DNA of 31,659 nt from Flavobacteriales bacterium UBA4474. GTDB taxonomy: Bacteria; Bacteroidota; Bacteroidia; Flavobacteriales_D; Sanyastnellaceae. A model generated the notes under the pieces. That model saw only the letters and a program-made list of their open reading frames with translations, was not told the DNA's origin and searched no databases. Positions 7,790 through 16,412 of this stretch are shown piece after piece (position 1 is the stretch's first letter; the number at the start of each line of letters is the position of its first letter). The translations under genes were made by a program, and so were the position numbers. The DNA is taken from positions 155 to 31,813 of the forward strand of contig DGOE01000141.1 of NCBI GenBank assembly GCA_002389295.1, read 5' to 3'.

Positions 7790-9193
7790 ATGGACAAGTA
7801 CGACCTCGTGGTCATCGGCGCCGGACCCGGCGGATATGTAGCCGCCATCCGCGGCGCACAACTCGGGTTTAAGACGGCCCTCATCGAAAAGCGCAGCACC
7901 CTTGGAGGCACCTGCCTCAACGTCGGGTGCATCCCTTCCAAAGCCCTGTTGGACAGCTCAGAGCACTACCTCAAAGCCAGCAAGGAATTCGAGGTGCACG
8001 GCATCAAGGTGGGGAAGTTGGACATCGACTTCCCGCGCATGATTGCACGGAAGCAGGAGGTGGTCGAACAAACGGTGGCCGGCGTCCATTTTCTGATGGA
8101 AAAAAATGGCATCACCGTGCTGCACGGAATGGGTGCCTTCGTGGATGCCCACACCATCGAGGTGACCTCCGGAAAGGGTAAATCACAGCAGGTCCAGGCT
8201 GAGCGTGTGCTCATCGCCACGGGTTCCGAACCCGCGAGCCTGCCTTTCATCAAACTTGACGGCGACCGCATCATCACCTCCACGGAAGCGCTGTCGCTGC
8301 CGTCGCTGCCCAAATCCATGGCCATCATTGGCGGCGGTGTGATTGGTCTGGAGCTTGGCTCGGTCTACGCGCGGCTCGGAACGGAGGTGCACGTGATCGA
8401 GTACCAGGACGCCATCATCCCGACCATGGACCGCACCATGGGCAAGGAACTCCAGCGCGCCATGAAGAAAATCGGCGTCAAGTTCCACCTGTCCCACGGC
8501 GTGAAAGAAGCGGTCAATGCTGGTGGAAAAGCCACCGTCAAAGCCGACGACAAGAAGGGAAAAGAAGTCACCTGGGAGGTGGATTACTGCCTCGTGGCGG
8601 TGGGACGCAAGCCCTACACCGATGGACTCGGACTGGACAAGGCAGGGGTTCCGCTCGATGACCGCGGGCGCGTGGAAGTGGATGGCCACCTGCGCACCGT
8701 TCACCCCCACATTTACGCGATTGGAGATGTCGTCAAAGGGGCCATGCTCGCCCACAAGGCCGAAGAAGAAGGCATCTGTGCGGTGGAGCACATGGCCGGC
8801 CAACAGCCGCATTTGGACCACAACCTCATCCCCGGTGTTGTCTACACCTGGCCTGAAGTGGCCGCCGTAGGGCGCACGGAAGAGCAATTGAAGGCTGAAG
8901 GGGTGGCCTACAAGACGGGCAGCTTTCCCTTCAAGGCGTCGGGCCGCGCCCGCGCTTCCATGGACACCGACGGCGTCGTCAAGGTGCTGGCCCATGCGGA
9001 GACCGATGAAATTCTGGGGGTGCACATCTGCGGACCCCGCGCAGCGGACATGATTGCGGAAGCCGTTGTCGCCATGGAATACCGCGCCTCGGCGGAAGAC
9101 GTAGCCCGCATGAGCCACGCCCACCCCACCTTCACGGAAGCCATCAAGGAGGCCGCCTTGGCCGCCACTGGTGACCGGGCACTGCACATCTGA
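7790..9193 (+). CDS. lpdA: Dihydrolipoyl dehydrogenase (E3)
   Basis: This FAD enzyme re-oxidises dihydrolipoyl groups of 2-oxoacid dehydrogenases and the glycine cleavage system, producing NADH. The 467-aa product has the FAD-binding GAGPGG (11-15 region) and the redox disulfide C42-x4-C47 in GGTCLNVGCIPSK. A second Rossmann motif IIGGGVIGLELG binds NAD, AIGDVVKG is present, and the dimer-interface catalytic pair is H445-x4-E450 in HAHPTFTEA. Length is normal. I chose the ATG at 7790 because MDKYDLVVIGAG is the usual N-terminus; the 36 in-frame residues upstream are junk. It probably serves the oxoglutarate dehydrogenase begun at the left edge and other complexes. hemH follows after 61 bases. 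Confidence 0.96.
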   Translation: MDKYDLVVIGAGPGGYVAAIRGAQLGFKTALIEKRSTLGGTCLNVGCIPSKALLDSSEHYLKASKEFEVHGIKVGKLDIDFPRMIARKQEVVEQTVAGVHFLMEKNGITVLHGMGAFVDAHTIEVTSGKGKSQQVQAERVLIATGSEPASLPFIKLDGDRIITSTEALSLPSLPKSMAIIGGGVIGLELGSVYARLGTEVHVIEYQDAIIPTMDRTMGKELQRAMKKIGVKFHLSHGVKEAVNAGGKATVKADDKKGKEVTWEVDYCLVAVGRKPYTDGLGLDKAGVPLDDRGRVEVDGHLRTVHPHIYAIGDVVKGAMLAHKAEEEGICAVEHMAGQQPHLDHNLIPGVVYTWPEVAAVGRTEEQLKAEGVAYKTGSFPFKASGRARASMDTDGVVKVLAHAETDEILGVHICGPRAADMIAEAVVAMEYRASAEDVARMSHAHPTFTEAIKEAALAATGDRALHI

Positions 9194-9220
9194 ACCCCGG
9201 AGCGAACCCCAACGGGCGGA

Positions 9221-9240
9221 GATTGTTGCCCTTTACAATC
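9221..9240. repeat. Inverted repeat in the hemH upstream gap
   Basis: GATTGT (9221-9226) and ACAATC (9235-9240) form a 6-base dyad with an 8-base spacer, ending 14 bases before the hemH ATG. It could be a small operator or a hairpin in the leader. No recognised regulator consensus applies. Confidence 0.3.
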
Positions 9241-9254
9241 CGTCGCTGTACCCC

Positions 9255-10289
9255 ATGAAGACCGGCATCCTCCTCATCAACCTCGGCACCCCGGACAATC
9301 CACGTCCCGCGGCCGTTGGCCGCTACCTCTCGGAATTCCTCTCCGATGGCCGCGTCATCGACATCCCCTGGATTCCGCGGCAGATTTTGGTGCGCGGCAT
9401 CATTTCACCCCTGCGCCGGTTCCGCAGTTCGAGGGAATACAAAAAAGTCTGGACGGAAGCGGGTTCTCCCTTGCTCATTCACGGCGAGGAACTCACCCGC
9501 AAGGTGGCCGAGCGCTGCACCACACTCGCTGCGCAGCACCCGGAATTGGGTGAGCTTCACGTGCATTTCGCGATGCGGTACCAAAGCCCGGGGATGCCCG
9601 AAGTGCTCGAAGACATGCACAAAGCCGGATACGACCGCGTGGTCATCCTGCCGCTGTATGCCCAATACGCCTCTGCCACCACCGGCAGCACGTTGGAGGA
9701 GGCCATGCGCCTCATTTCCAAGTGGTATGTCATCCCGGAATTGAAGATGGTCAGCCAGTATTGGGACGATGAGGGCTACCTCAGCTGCTTCGCGTCGCGG
9801 GCGGCTCAGTTCGACCTGGACAGTTACGACCACATCCTCTTCAGCTACCACGGGGTGCCGACGCGTCAGGTGGACAAGGTGTATGAGGACAGGCGCTGCG
9901 CGAACCATTCCTGTGAGGACGAAATCAACGAGGAAAACAAGTTCTGCTACAAGGCCACCTGCTACGCGACCACGCGGGAGCTGACCCAGCGCCTCGGCAT
10001 CTCCGAGGACCGCTACTCGGTGGCCTTCCAAAGCCGACTGGACAAAAAGTGGCTCACGCCCTTCAGCGACAAGGTGATCGCAGAACGCGGCAAGGCCGGC
10101 GACAAGCGGCTCTTGGTCTTCTCTCCCGCCTTTGTGGCGGATTGCCTGGAGACCACCGTCGAGATTGGAGAGGAGTATGTGGAGATCTTCGAGGAGCACG
10201 GCGGCGAGCACCTGGACCTTGTGCCGAGCCTCAATGCAGGGGACGATTGGGCCGATGCGGTAACCAACCTGATCCGACGCCATCTTTGA
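9255..10289 (+). CDS. hemH: Ferrochelatase
   Basis: Inserts Fe2+ into the porphyrin at the end of haem synthesis (coproporphyrin or protoporphyrin branch not decided here). The 344-aa product begins KTGILLINLGTPDNP, the classic N-terminus. It has LPLYAQYASATTGST, the catalytic H199 in FSYHGVP, and the acidic helix SPAFVADCLETTVEIGEE with E299. Four cysteines (215, 220, 231, 236; spacing C-x4-C-x10-C-x4-C) lie just after the catalytic His loop. Internal cysteine sets ligate [2Fe-2S] clusters in some bacterial ferrochelatases, so a cluster is plausible but unproven. The start is the ATG at 9255, directly before the conserved N-terminus. It ends 3 bases before the GTG of pabB, so these are likely one transcript. 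Confidence 0.96.
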   Translation: MKTGILLINLGTPDNPRPAAVGRYLSEFLSDGRVIDIPWIPRQILVRGIISPLRRFRSSREYKKVWTEAGSPLLIHGEELTRKVAERCTTLAAQHPELGELHVHFAMRYQSPGMPEVLEDMHKAGYDRVVILPLYAQYASATTGSTLEEAMRLISKWYVIPELKMVSQYWDDEGYLSCFASRAAQFDLDSYDHILFSYHGVPTRQVDKVYEDRRCANHSCEDEINEENKFCYKATCYATTRELTQRLGISEDRYSVAFQSRLDKKWLTPFSDKVIAERGKAGDKRLLVFSPAFVADCLETTVEIGEEYVEIFEEHGGEHLDLVPSLNAGDDWADAVTNLIRRHL

Positions 10290-10292
10290 GGG

Positions 10293-11660
10293 GTGAACCC
10301 CTCTGTCCACAACCGGCCTTTCTTGCTGCCCGACCTCACCGGATTGGGACCGGACCCTTGGCTTCTGCTGGATGCCGCGGGTGGACCGGGCCATGTGCGG
10401 GGCATCATCGCCGCCGGCGCCACCCGCTCCCTGACCATTGATCAACCCTCCGATGATGCCTATCGGCAGATTGAAGCCTTTGTGGGTGCTGGCACGGAAC
10501 GCTGCTTTGGTTGGATGGCCTATGACCAACTGCGGGCGGACCCCCTGCTCTCATTGCCTGCGCAGCGCGGGGTAGGCGTGCCCGTCCCGGTTGTGCACTG
10601 GGTGGCCGCGGCCGGTGCACTGGCCTTCGAGGGCACCGGACCCGGTGCGGACCTGCGGTGGATCACCCGTCCAAAAGAAGGGCCGTTGGCCGAACGCATG
10701 GAACGGGCGGTGCGCGTGCCACGTGGCCACGGAAAGGCAGGGCCTGCACATCCCGTTCCCGATGCCAAGAGCAGTTTGGATCACCCCGCTTATCTGGCTG
10801 CGTTTGACCAGGTCAGGCAGCACATCTTGCGGGGAGACATCTACGAAATGAACCTCTGTCGAGAGCTCTGTGGCCGGTTGCCAGACGCTTTTGATGCTGA
10901 GCGCGCATTCGGCGCACTGGTCCAAAAAACCGCAGCGCCATATTCTGCGCTCATTCCTTGGGGGCCCGTGCGCATGCTCTCTGCATCGCCAGAGTGCTTC
11001 CTTGAGCGCAAGGGAAACCGGCTCACCTCCCGCCCCATCAAGGGCACGGCACCGCGCCATGAGGATGCCGCCTCCGATGCTGCAGCGGCTGACCGGCTCC
11101 GCTTGGACCCCAAAGAGCGCGCCGAAAATGTGATGATCACCGACCTGGTGCGCAACGATTTGAGCCGCATTGCACAACCGGCAAGTGTCACCGTGGAGGA
11201 GCTTTGTGGCATCCACAGCTTTCGCAACGTGCACCAAATGGTCTCCACGGTCGCGTGCAACGTGAGGGAAGACGTCAGGTGGTCCGATATCCTGGCCGCC
11301 ACATTTCCCATGGGCAGCATGACCGGGGCGCCAAAATTGCGGGCCATGGAAATCACCGCCGAGGTGGAGCCGGTCCAGCGCGGTCTGTACTCGGGAACCC
11401 TGGGGTGGGCCGACCCCGATGGCCGCGGTGGCGTGGGTGACTTTCACCTCAATGTGGTCATCCGCACCGTCCTCGCCGACCTTGAACATCGCAAGTGGAG
11501 TGCGCATGTGGGCGGGGCCATCACCGCTTTGGCGCAGCCCGAAGCCGAATGGGAAGAGACGCGCCTCAAGGCCCGCGCCTTGTTGGAAGTGCTCGAGCAG
11601 GGAAGCGGGGAACACACGGCCCCAGGCAATGTGCTGGCCGAATTCGGAGGACATGGATAA
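10293..11660 (+). CDS. pabB: Aminodeoxychorismate synthase component I
   Basis: Converts chorismate plus ammonia (from PabA) to 4-amino-4-deoxychorismate for folate. The 455-aa product is in the chorismate-binding family. The active-site segment reads SRPIKGTAPR: Lys after PI is the PabB form, whereas anthranilate synthase TrpE has Ala (PIAGT). LVRNDLSRIA, VHQMVSTV and FPMGSMTGAPK are also present. The start is a GTG at 10293 preceded by GAGG, 3 bases after the hemH stop; no ATG is suitably placed. The 3' end overlaps tilS by 8 bases. No pabA or pabC is in the window, so the glutaminase subunit must be encoded elsewhere or shared with TrpG. Confidence 0.92.
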   Translation: MNPSVHNRPFLLPDLTGLGPDPWLLLDAAGGPGHVRGIIAAGATRSLTIDQPSDDAYRQIEAFVGAGTERCFGWMAYDQLRADPLLSLPAQRGVGVPVPVVHWVAAAGALAFEGTGPGADLRWITRPKEGPLAERMERAVRVPRGHGKAGPAHPVPDAKSSLDHPAYLAAFDQVRQHILRGDIYEMNLCRELCGRLPDAFDAERAFGALVQKTAAPYSALIPWGPVRMLSASPECFLERKGNRLTSRPIKGTAPRHEDAASDAAAADRLRLDPKERAENVMITDLVRNDLSRIAQPASVTVEELCGIHSFRNVHQMVSTVACNVREDVRWSDILAATFPMGSMTGAPKLRAMEITAEVEPVQRGLYSGTLGWADPDGRGGVGDFHLNVVIRTVLADLEHRKWSAHVGGAITALAQPEAEWEETRLKARALLEVLEQGSGEHTAPGNVLAEFGGHG

Positions 11661-13029
11661 GGCGTTTTCCTCCTTGGCAACTGCCATTGAAAGCGCGCTA
11701 TCTGCCCGCGGGATCCCCCGCGGAAGCAGGGTGTGGTTGGCCGTTTCTGGCGGTTTGGATTCGATGGCTTTGCTGCACGCAGCGGCCCTTGTGGACGGCG
11801 ACTTCGGTGTGGTGCACGTGGACCACGGCCTCCGGGCGGAATCCGCCGAAGACCTCGCCTTTGTGCGCGCTGCCGCCGGTCAACTGGGCTTGGCCTTTCG
11901 GTCCCACACCGTCCAGGGCCTCGCCGACTCCGCGGCGCGCAAAAAATGGGGCGTGGAAGCGGCGGCACGTGCGGCACGCTATGCTTGGATCGCCGAAGTG
12001 GCGGGGCCAGATGGCACCGTGCTGACGGCACATCATGCAGATGACCAGCGCGAGACGCGGCTGCTCCACTTGCTGCGGGGGAGCCGACCTGAAGCGCTGA
12101 CGGGCATGGCAGCGTGGAACGGTGAATGGGGGTTTCAATTGGGCAGGCCGTTTTTGTCTTTGGAGAGGGCATCGCTGCTGGAGGCCATGAATTCCGCGGG
12201 GAGGCTGTGGCGGGAAGACCCCACCAACGCCAGCCCGGATTTTATGCGCAACCGCATTCGCCACGAGCTCATTCCCTTGCTCGACAGCATTCGCCCGGGA
12301 TGGGATGCCGGGCTGAAACGCTGGGGCGGCATCGCCAGGGGTTGGCGTGCGCACCTCGAAGGCATGCTCGCCGATGGAGGCGGTGCGGGGGAGGTCCTCC
12401 CTTTGGACCTGCTGGATCAAGCGCCCTCGCCGCTGCACCTCGTCGGCATCTGGGGCCACACTTTCGGTTTTGGCCAGGCCACTGTGCCCGCCTTATTGGA
12501 ATTGGCGGCAGGCCACACCGAAGTAGGCAAGAAAAGATGCTCCTGCAGCCATGAAGTGATCCGCGAACGGACGGCATTGGTCGCCCGGCCCCTCGGCGAC
12601 GTTGAAGACCGTGCGCCACGGCATTGGCAGCCCGGCCCCGCAGGAACGGAAGGCCTGCTGCGCACCCCTGACGGCGACCTGCATTGGCGCATGGACGCGG
12701 CCAGCGGCGGCGTGGAACTGGACCCCGCAGACAGCACAGCACAGCTGGAGTGGAACCGGGTCAAGCCACCGCTGTGCCTTCGGACTTGGCGGGATGGCGA
12801 CCGGGTCGCACCGCTGGGCATGGCGGGCCATCAGCGCGTTTCCGATGTGTTGACCCAACGCAAGGTGCCGGCAGCCGATCGGCCGAATCAATGGGTGATC
12901 GAACAAGCCGATGGCCGCATCCTGTGGTTGGTCGGGCACCGCATCGACCGGCATGCGGCATTGTCCAGCGAAAGCGATGCGGAAAGGCCCCGGGACATCC
13001 TGCACTTGGCCTGGTCACCGGGTCAGTAA
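11653..13029 (+). CDS. tilS: tRNA(Ile)-lysidine synthetase
   Basis: Modifies C34 of the CAU-anticodon tRNA-Ile to lysidine with ATP and lysine, which is essential for decoding AUA. The 458-aa product has the PP-loop SGGLDS (32-37), then VVHVDHGLR, the AAR-AR helix, TAHHADDQRET (metal- and ATP-binding region) and NRIRHELIPLL. The C-terminal third (DGDRVAPLGMAGHQRVSDVL and IDRHA) matches the TilS substrate-binding domain. The start is the ATG at 11653, overlapping the pabB stop by 8 bases. The transport gene for another tRNA modification precursor follows directly. Confidence is high from the PP-loop plus C-terminal signature. Confidence 0.94.
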   Translation: MDKAFSSLATAIESALSARGIPRGSRVWLAVSGGLDSMALLHAAALVDGDFGVVHVDHGLRAESAEDLAFVRAAAGQLGLAFRSHTVQGLADSAARKKWGVEAAARAARYAWIAEVAGPDGTVLTAHHADDQRETRLLHLLRGSRPEALTGMAAWNGEWGFQLGRPFLSLERASLLEAMNSAGRLWREDPTNASPDFMRNRIRHELIPLLDSIRPGWDAGLKRWGGIARGWRAHLEGMLADGGGAGEVLPLDLLDQAPSPLHLVGIWGHTFGFGQATVPALLELAAGHTEVGKKRCSCSHEVIRERTALVARPLGDVEDRAPRHWQPGPAGTEGLLRTPDGDLHWRMDAASGGVELDPADSTAQLEWNRVKPPLCLRTWRDGDRVAPLGMAGHQRVSDVLTQRKVPAADRPNQWVIEQADGRILWLVGHRIDRHAALSSESDAERPRDILHLAWSPGQ

Positions 13030-13034
13030 TTTTG
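13006..13034 (+). promoter_or_regulatory. Bacteroidota-type promoter for the queuosine-precursor transporter gene
   Basis: A TTG at 13006-13008 and a perfect TAATTTTG at 13027-13034, separated by 18 bases, match the TTG/TAnnTTTG pattern. The -7 box overlaps the tilS stop codon. Predicted transcription would start only a few bases before the ATG at 13048. Confidence 0.55.
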
Positions 13035-13047
13035 TCCTTTGTATCGC

Positions 13048-13770
13048 ATGGAGCACGTCCTTCCCCCACCCCTGAAACCGTCGTCGGAGCGCGACCGGGA
13101 ATTGGCACTGGGCCTTTACTTGGTCATGGCCGCACTGTTTGTGGCGAGCCTGGTCTGCTGCAACCTCATCTTCCGAAAGTTCTTCTTCTGGACCGCCCCT
13201 GGGATCCAGTACACGTTCGAGGCGAGTGTGGGCTTGCTGCCCTACCCCTTGACCTTTTTGGTCACAGACCTGATCTCGGAAATCTTTGGCAAAAAGCGGG
13301 CGGATGATGTGGTGAAAGGAGGATTGGTGGCCTCGGTGTTTACCCTGGGCATCATCATCTTGGCTGGTTCGGCGCCCGCTACGCTGTGGTCTCCGGTCAC
13401 CGATGGTGAATTCAATCATGTCTTTGGACAGACCGTGCTGGCCGTGGGCGCGTCGATGGCGGCTTATCTGATTGCCCAATTCCTCGATGTCCGCATTTTC
13501 CACTTCTGGAAACACCGCACAGGGGGCCGCATGCTCTGGTTGCGCAACAACCTCTCAACCATCCCCTCCCAGTTCGTGGACACATTGGTGGTCCTGGTGC
13601 TGTTGTGCGGCGTGGGAGAAATCGAATGGGCCTTGTTTGGCGCATTGATGGTCAATGGATTTGGATTCAAAGTGCTCGTCGCAGCCCTCGACACCCCGCT
13701 GGTCTATGCCTGCAGTGCCCTTATCCGGCGGCGTTTCGGTCTGCAGCCAGGCCAAGAAATCGCCCTCTGA
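13048..13770 (+). CDS. Queuosine precursor transporter (YhhQ/DUF165 family)
   Basis: A 240-aa integral membrane protein with about six TM helices, predicted to import queuosine precursors (preQ0 or preQ1, or queuine) for tRNA wobble modification. Family marks are FLVTDLISEIFGKKRA after the second hydrophobic segment and the highly conserved DVRIFHFWKHRTGG-LWLRNNLSTIPSQFVDT, where the last half is the VUT/YhhQ signature. The start is the ATG at 13048, 18 bases after tilS. A TTG at 13039 in frame is less likely. It sits next to tilS, another anticodon-modification gene. It could be called yhhQ by analogy; I leave the symbol blank because orthology is not tested. Confidence 0.9.
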   Translation: MEHVLPPPLKPSSERDRELALGLYLVMAALFVASLVCCNLIFRKFFFWTAPGIQYTFEASVGLLPYPLTFLVTDLISEIFGKKRADDVVKGGLVASVFTLGIIILAGSAPATLWSPVTDGEFNHVFGQTVLAVGASMAAYLIAQFLDVRIFHFWKHRTGGRMLWLRNNLSTIPSQFVDTLVVLVLLCGVGEIEWALFGALMVNGFGFKVLVAALDTPLVYACSALIRRRFGLQPGQEIAL

Positions 13771-13879
13771 CGCCTTCTGCTTGACGCGGCCATTCGGAGC
13801 GTTCGCAACCGTTGGCCGGCCCCGCGCTGTAACCCGGTCCTACCGGCATTATCTTTCGCGCCCGCAAAGCACTGTGCCC

Positions 13880-16327
13880 GTGAATCCCCTGCAACCCCTC
13901 CTCCCTTGGTTCGCCCTTGCACTTTCCCTGTTCGTTGGCGCCCCTTACATCAGTGCCCAAATCCATGATCCTGTCGCTTGGGACGTTGCCCTGTATGACA
14001 ATGGTGACGGCACATTGGACCTTGACTTCCACGCAGAGATCGAGGAGGGCTGGCACGTCTACAGCCAGTTTCTAAACCCCTTTGACGGGCCGATCCCGAC
14101 TTCCTTCACCATAGAAACCGAAGGGGTTTCCACGGCTGATACCGCAGCGGCAGAGTGCGAACCGCACCTGGAGTACGACCCCAATTTCATGATGGACCTG
14201 CTGTTTTTTGAGCAGGAGACCCACTGGGTGCACACCGTGTCCTTTCCGGGGGCCATCCCCGACACCATCAAAGGCTATTTGACCTTCATGGTCTGCGACG
14301 AAAGCAAGTGTCTGCCACCTGAAGACGTCGATTTTGCCCTGGCCCTCTCTGATATCCAGCCCGAAGATGCCAAACCGGATTACTGCGGAGCAGGACACAG
14401 CGGAGGCGGACACAGCGCCGACTTAGGCGGTGGTGATGATGCCCCCATGGGCATTTACGACCCCGTGCAATGGGAGGTGGCCCTGTATTCCACCGGTGAC
14501 ATGACGGCCACCATCCTGGCTACGGCATCTGTGGAAGAGGGTTGGCACATCTACAGCCAGGACAACGACCCGCTGGACGGCCCCATTCCCACCTCATTCA
14601 CCCTCACCACCGAAGGCGTAGAAGCCGACGTGGCCAGAGAGTGCACCCCAGAGGTTCATTATGACCCCAACTTCGACAAGGATGTGAAGTCGTTTGAGGG
14701 CACAGTGCGCTGGGCATTGGATGTGACATGGACGGGTGACCGCCCCGAGCGGATTGAAGGCCTGCTCACCTACATGGCCTGTGATGACAGCAAGTGCATC
14801 TTCCCGCCCGACGTTGAATTGAACTTGGCGCTGGCAGACGCCTTGAGTGCACCGCTTCCCGAAATCTGTCCAGGAGAGGAAGCCGCTGGCGGCACTGACC
14901 CAGAAGAGGAAAATGGCGGTGAGGGCCTGCTCGTGCTGTTCTTGTTGGGCATGGGTCTGGGGTTTGCTGCCCTTTTTACCCCCTGTGTGTTCCCGCTGAT
15001 CCCCATGACGGTGAGCTTCTTTACCAAGCAATCCAAGACGCGGGCAGAAGGCATCCGCAACGCGCTGATTTACGGGGCCAGCATCATCTTCATCTACACG
15101 GGATTGGGCCTGTTGCTCACCGCGGTATTTGGGGTGGACGTGCTCAACCTCATCTCCACCGACCCCTACTTCAACCTGTTTTTGTTTGTGCTGCTGGTGG
15201 TCTTTGGCGTCAGTTTTCTGGGTGCATTTGAAATTCAGTTGCCCTCAAGCTGGGCCAACAAGGTGGACGCCCAGGCCGATCGCGGTGGGTTGATCGGTAT
15301 CTTCTTCATGGCCGCCACCCTCGCCATTGTGAGTTTCAGCTGCACGGGACCCTTGGTCGGCAGCGCCCTCGCGGGTGCGGCCACTGGCGACTTTGGAGGA
15401 CCGGTTGCGGTGATGTTTGGCTTCTCGCTGGCGCTGGCCATTCCTTTTACGCTGTTCAGTGCCTTCCCCGGATGGCTCAATTCACTGCCCCAAAGCGGGG
15501 GGTGGCTGACCAGTGTCAAAGTGGTGTTGGGCCTGCTGGAGATTGGATTTGCCTTCAAATTCCTTTCCAATGCGGACCTGGTGTTGCAATTGGGACTGCT
15601 CAAGCGCGAGCTGTTCATCGCCATCTGGATTGCGGTGGCCTTGTGCATCGCCATCTACCTCTATGGTGGCCTGCGTTTTCCGCACGACAGCAAGTTGGAA
15701 CGCATGAGCGTGGGCCGGTGGAGCCTCGGCACGGTTTTTCTGGTCCTGGCCATCTACATGGTGCCCGGCATGTGGGGCGCACCACTCAACCTGATTTCCG
15801 GTTTCCCTCCGCCGCTGTTCTACGCCGAAAGTGCAGGAGGTGTGGGCGGCAGTCACGGGGGTGATGGTGCTGCAGCATCGGGCCATGTCGAAGCGCGGTT
15901 CAGAGACTACGAAGAAGGCCTCGCAGCGGCCAAGGCTGAGGGGAAGCCCATGATCTTGGATTTCACCGGCTGGGCCTGTGTGAACTGCCGCAAAATGGAA
16001 GAGCAGGTCTGGCCCCATCCCGAGGTGGTGCGCTATCTGACGGAGGAAGCGGTGCTGGTGTCCCTGTATGTGGATGAGCGCAAGGCCCTTCCCGAGGGAG
16101 AGCAGCGGGTGGAACAGTTTGGGGGCAAAGATTTCCGCATCCGCACCGTGGGCAACAAATGGACCTATCTCCAGGCCTCGCGCTTCGGAACCAATGCCCA
16201 ACCCTTCTACGTCATGATTGACCACAACGGTGAAGCGCTTCTGGATGGTGTGGGATACGACCCCGATCCACAGCAGTTCATCGACTTCCTCAAGGAAGGA
16301 TTCCAGCGTTTCAAGGATCAACAGTGA
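13880..16327 (+). CDS. dsbD: Thiol:disulfide interchange protein DsbD with duplicated N-terminal domain
   Basis: Carries electrons from cytoplasmic thioredoxin across the membrane to periplasmic or extracytoplasmic thiol proteins and cytochrome c maturation. The 815-aa product has a signal peptide (cleaved near residue 26, ISA-Q). Two tandem DsbD N-terminal-like domains follow (about 28-158 and 192-320), each with its own Cys pair (139/144 and 301/306). An eight-helix CcdA-like core holds the buried Cys (C369 in FTPCVFP and C488 in SFSCTGP). A C-terminal thioredoxin domain has C700-V-N-C703. A His/Gly linker joins the two repeats. The start is uncertain: GTG at 13880 (used) or GTG at 13874; there is no ATG between the upstream frame and the signal peptide. 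A TATCTTTCG box at 13850-13858 may be its -7 element. Confidence 0.92.
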   Translation: MNPLQPLLPWFALALSLFVGAPYISAQIHDPVAWDVALYDNGDGTLDLDFHAEIEEGWHVYSQFLNPFDGPIPTSFTIETEGVSTADTAAAECEPHLEYDPNFMMDLLFFEQETHWVHTVSFPGAIPDTIKGYLTFMVCDESKCLPPEDVDFALALSDIQPEDAKPDYCGAGHSGGGHSADLGGGDDAPMGIYDPVQWEVALYSTGDMTATILATASVEEGWHIYSQDNDPLDGPIPTSFTLTTEGVEADVARECTPEVHYDPNFDKDVKSFEGTVRWALDVTWTGDRPERIEGLLTYMACDDSKCIFPPDVELNLALADALSAPLPEICPGEEAAGGTDPEEENGGEGLLVLFLLGMGLGFAALFTPCVFPLIPMTVSFFTKQSKTRAEGIRNALIYGASIIFIYTGLGLLLTAVFGVDVLNLISTDPYFNLFLFVLLVVFGVSFLGAFEIQLPSSWANKVDAQADRGGLIGIFFMAATLAIVSFSCTGPLVGSALAGAATGDFGGPVAVMFGFSLALAIPFTLFSAFPGWLNSLPQSGGWLTSVKVVLGLLEIGFAFKFLSNADLVLQLGLLKRELFIAIWIAVALCIAIYLYGGLRFPHDSKLERMSVGRWSLGTVFLVLAIYMVPGMWGAPLNLISGFPPPLFYAESAGGVGGSHGGDGAAASGHVEARFRDYEEGLAAAKAEGKPMILDFTGWACVNCRKMEEQVWPHPEVVRYLTEEAVLVSLYVDERKALPEGEQRVEQFGGKDFRIRTVGNKWTYLQASRFGTNAQPFYVMIDHNGEALLDGVGYDPDPQQFIDFLKEGFQRFKDQQ
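14435..14840 (+). repeat. Second copy of the DsbD N-terminal domain (protein-level tandem duplication)
   Basis: Residues about 192-320 repeat residues 28-158 with clear similarity: DPV-W-VALY, EEGWH-YSQ, DPxDGPIPTSFT in near register, YDPNF, then a CDxSKC pair. The DNA has diverged, so this is an old duplication inside the gene and not a recent DNA repeat. Confidence 0.85.
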
Positions 16328-16412
16328 GTGCACCGCGCAACAGCAGCAAAGTGAACCGCCGCATCCACAACCCGAAAGTCCAAGCTTAGCTTGCAACGGC
16401 CACCTTGCCCGC

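Noticed and set aside
8183..9187. 334-codon open frame antisense to lpdA
   Set aside because: Translation is His/Val/Gly-rich without any family motif. It mirrors the third-position GC of lpdA, a common shadow in high-GC DNA.
9405..11687. Two long minus-strand frames (374 and 378 codons) opposite hemH and pabB
   Set aside because: The sense strand carries complete hemH and pabB motifs. The antisense products look compositionally odd and resemble nothing.
13655..13873. Long N-terminal extension of DsbD (73 codons from an upstream Met)
   Set aside because: It lies over the end of the transporter gene in another frame and precedes the signal peptide; a GTG start at 13874 or 13880 fits better.
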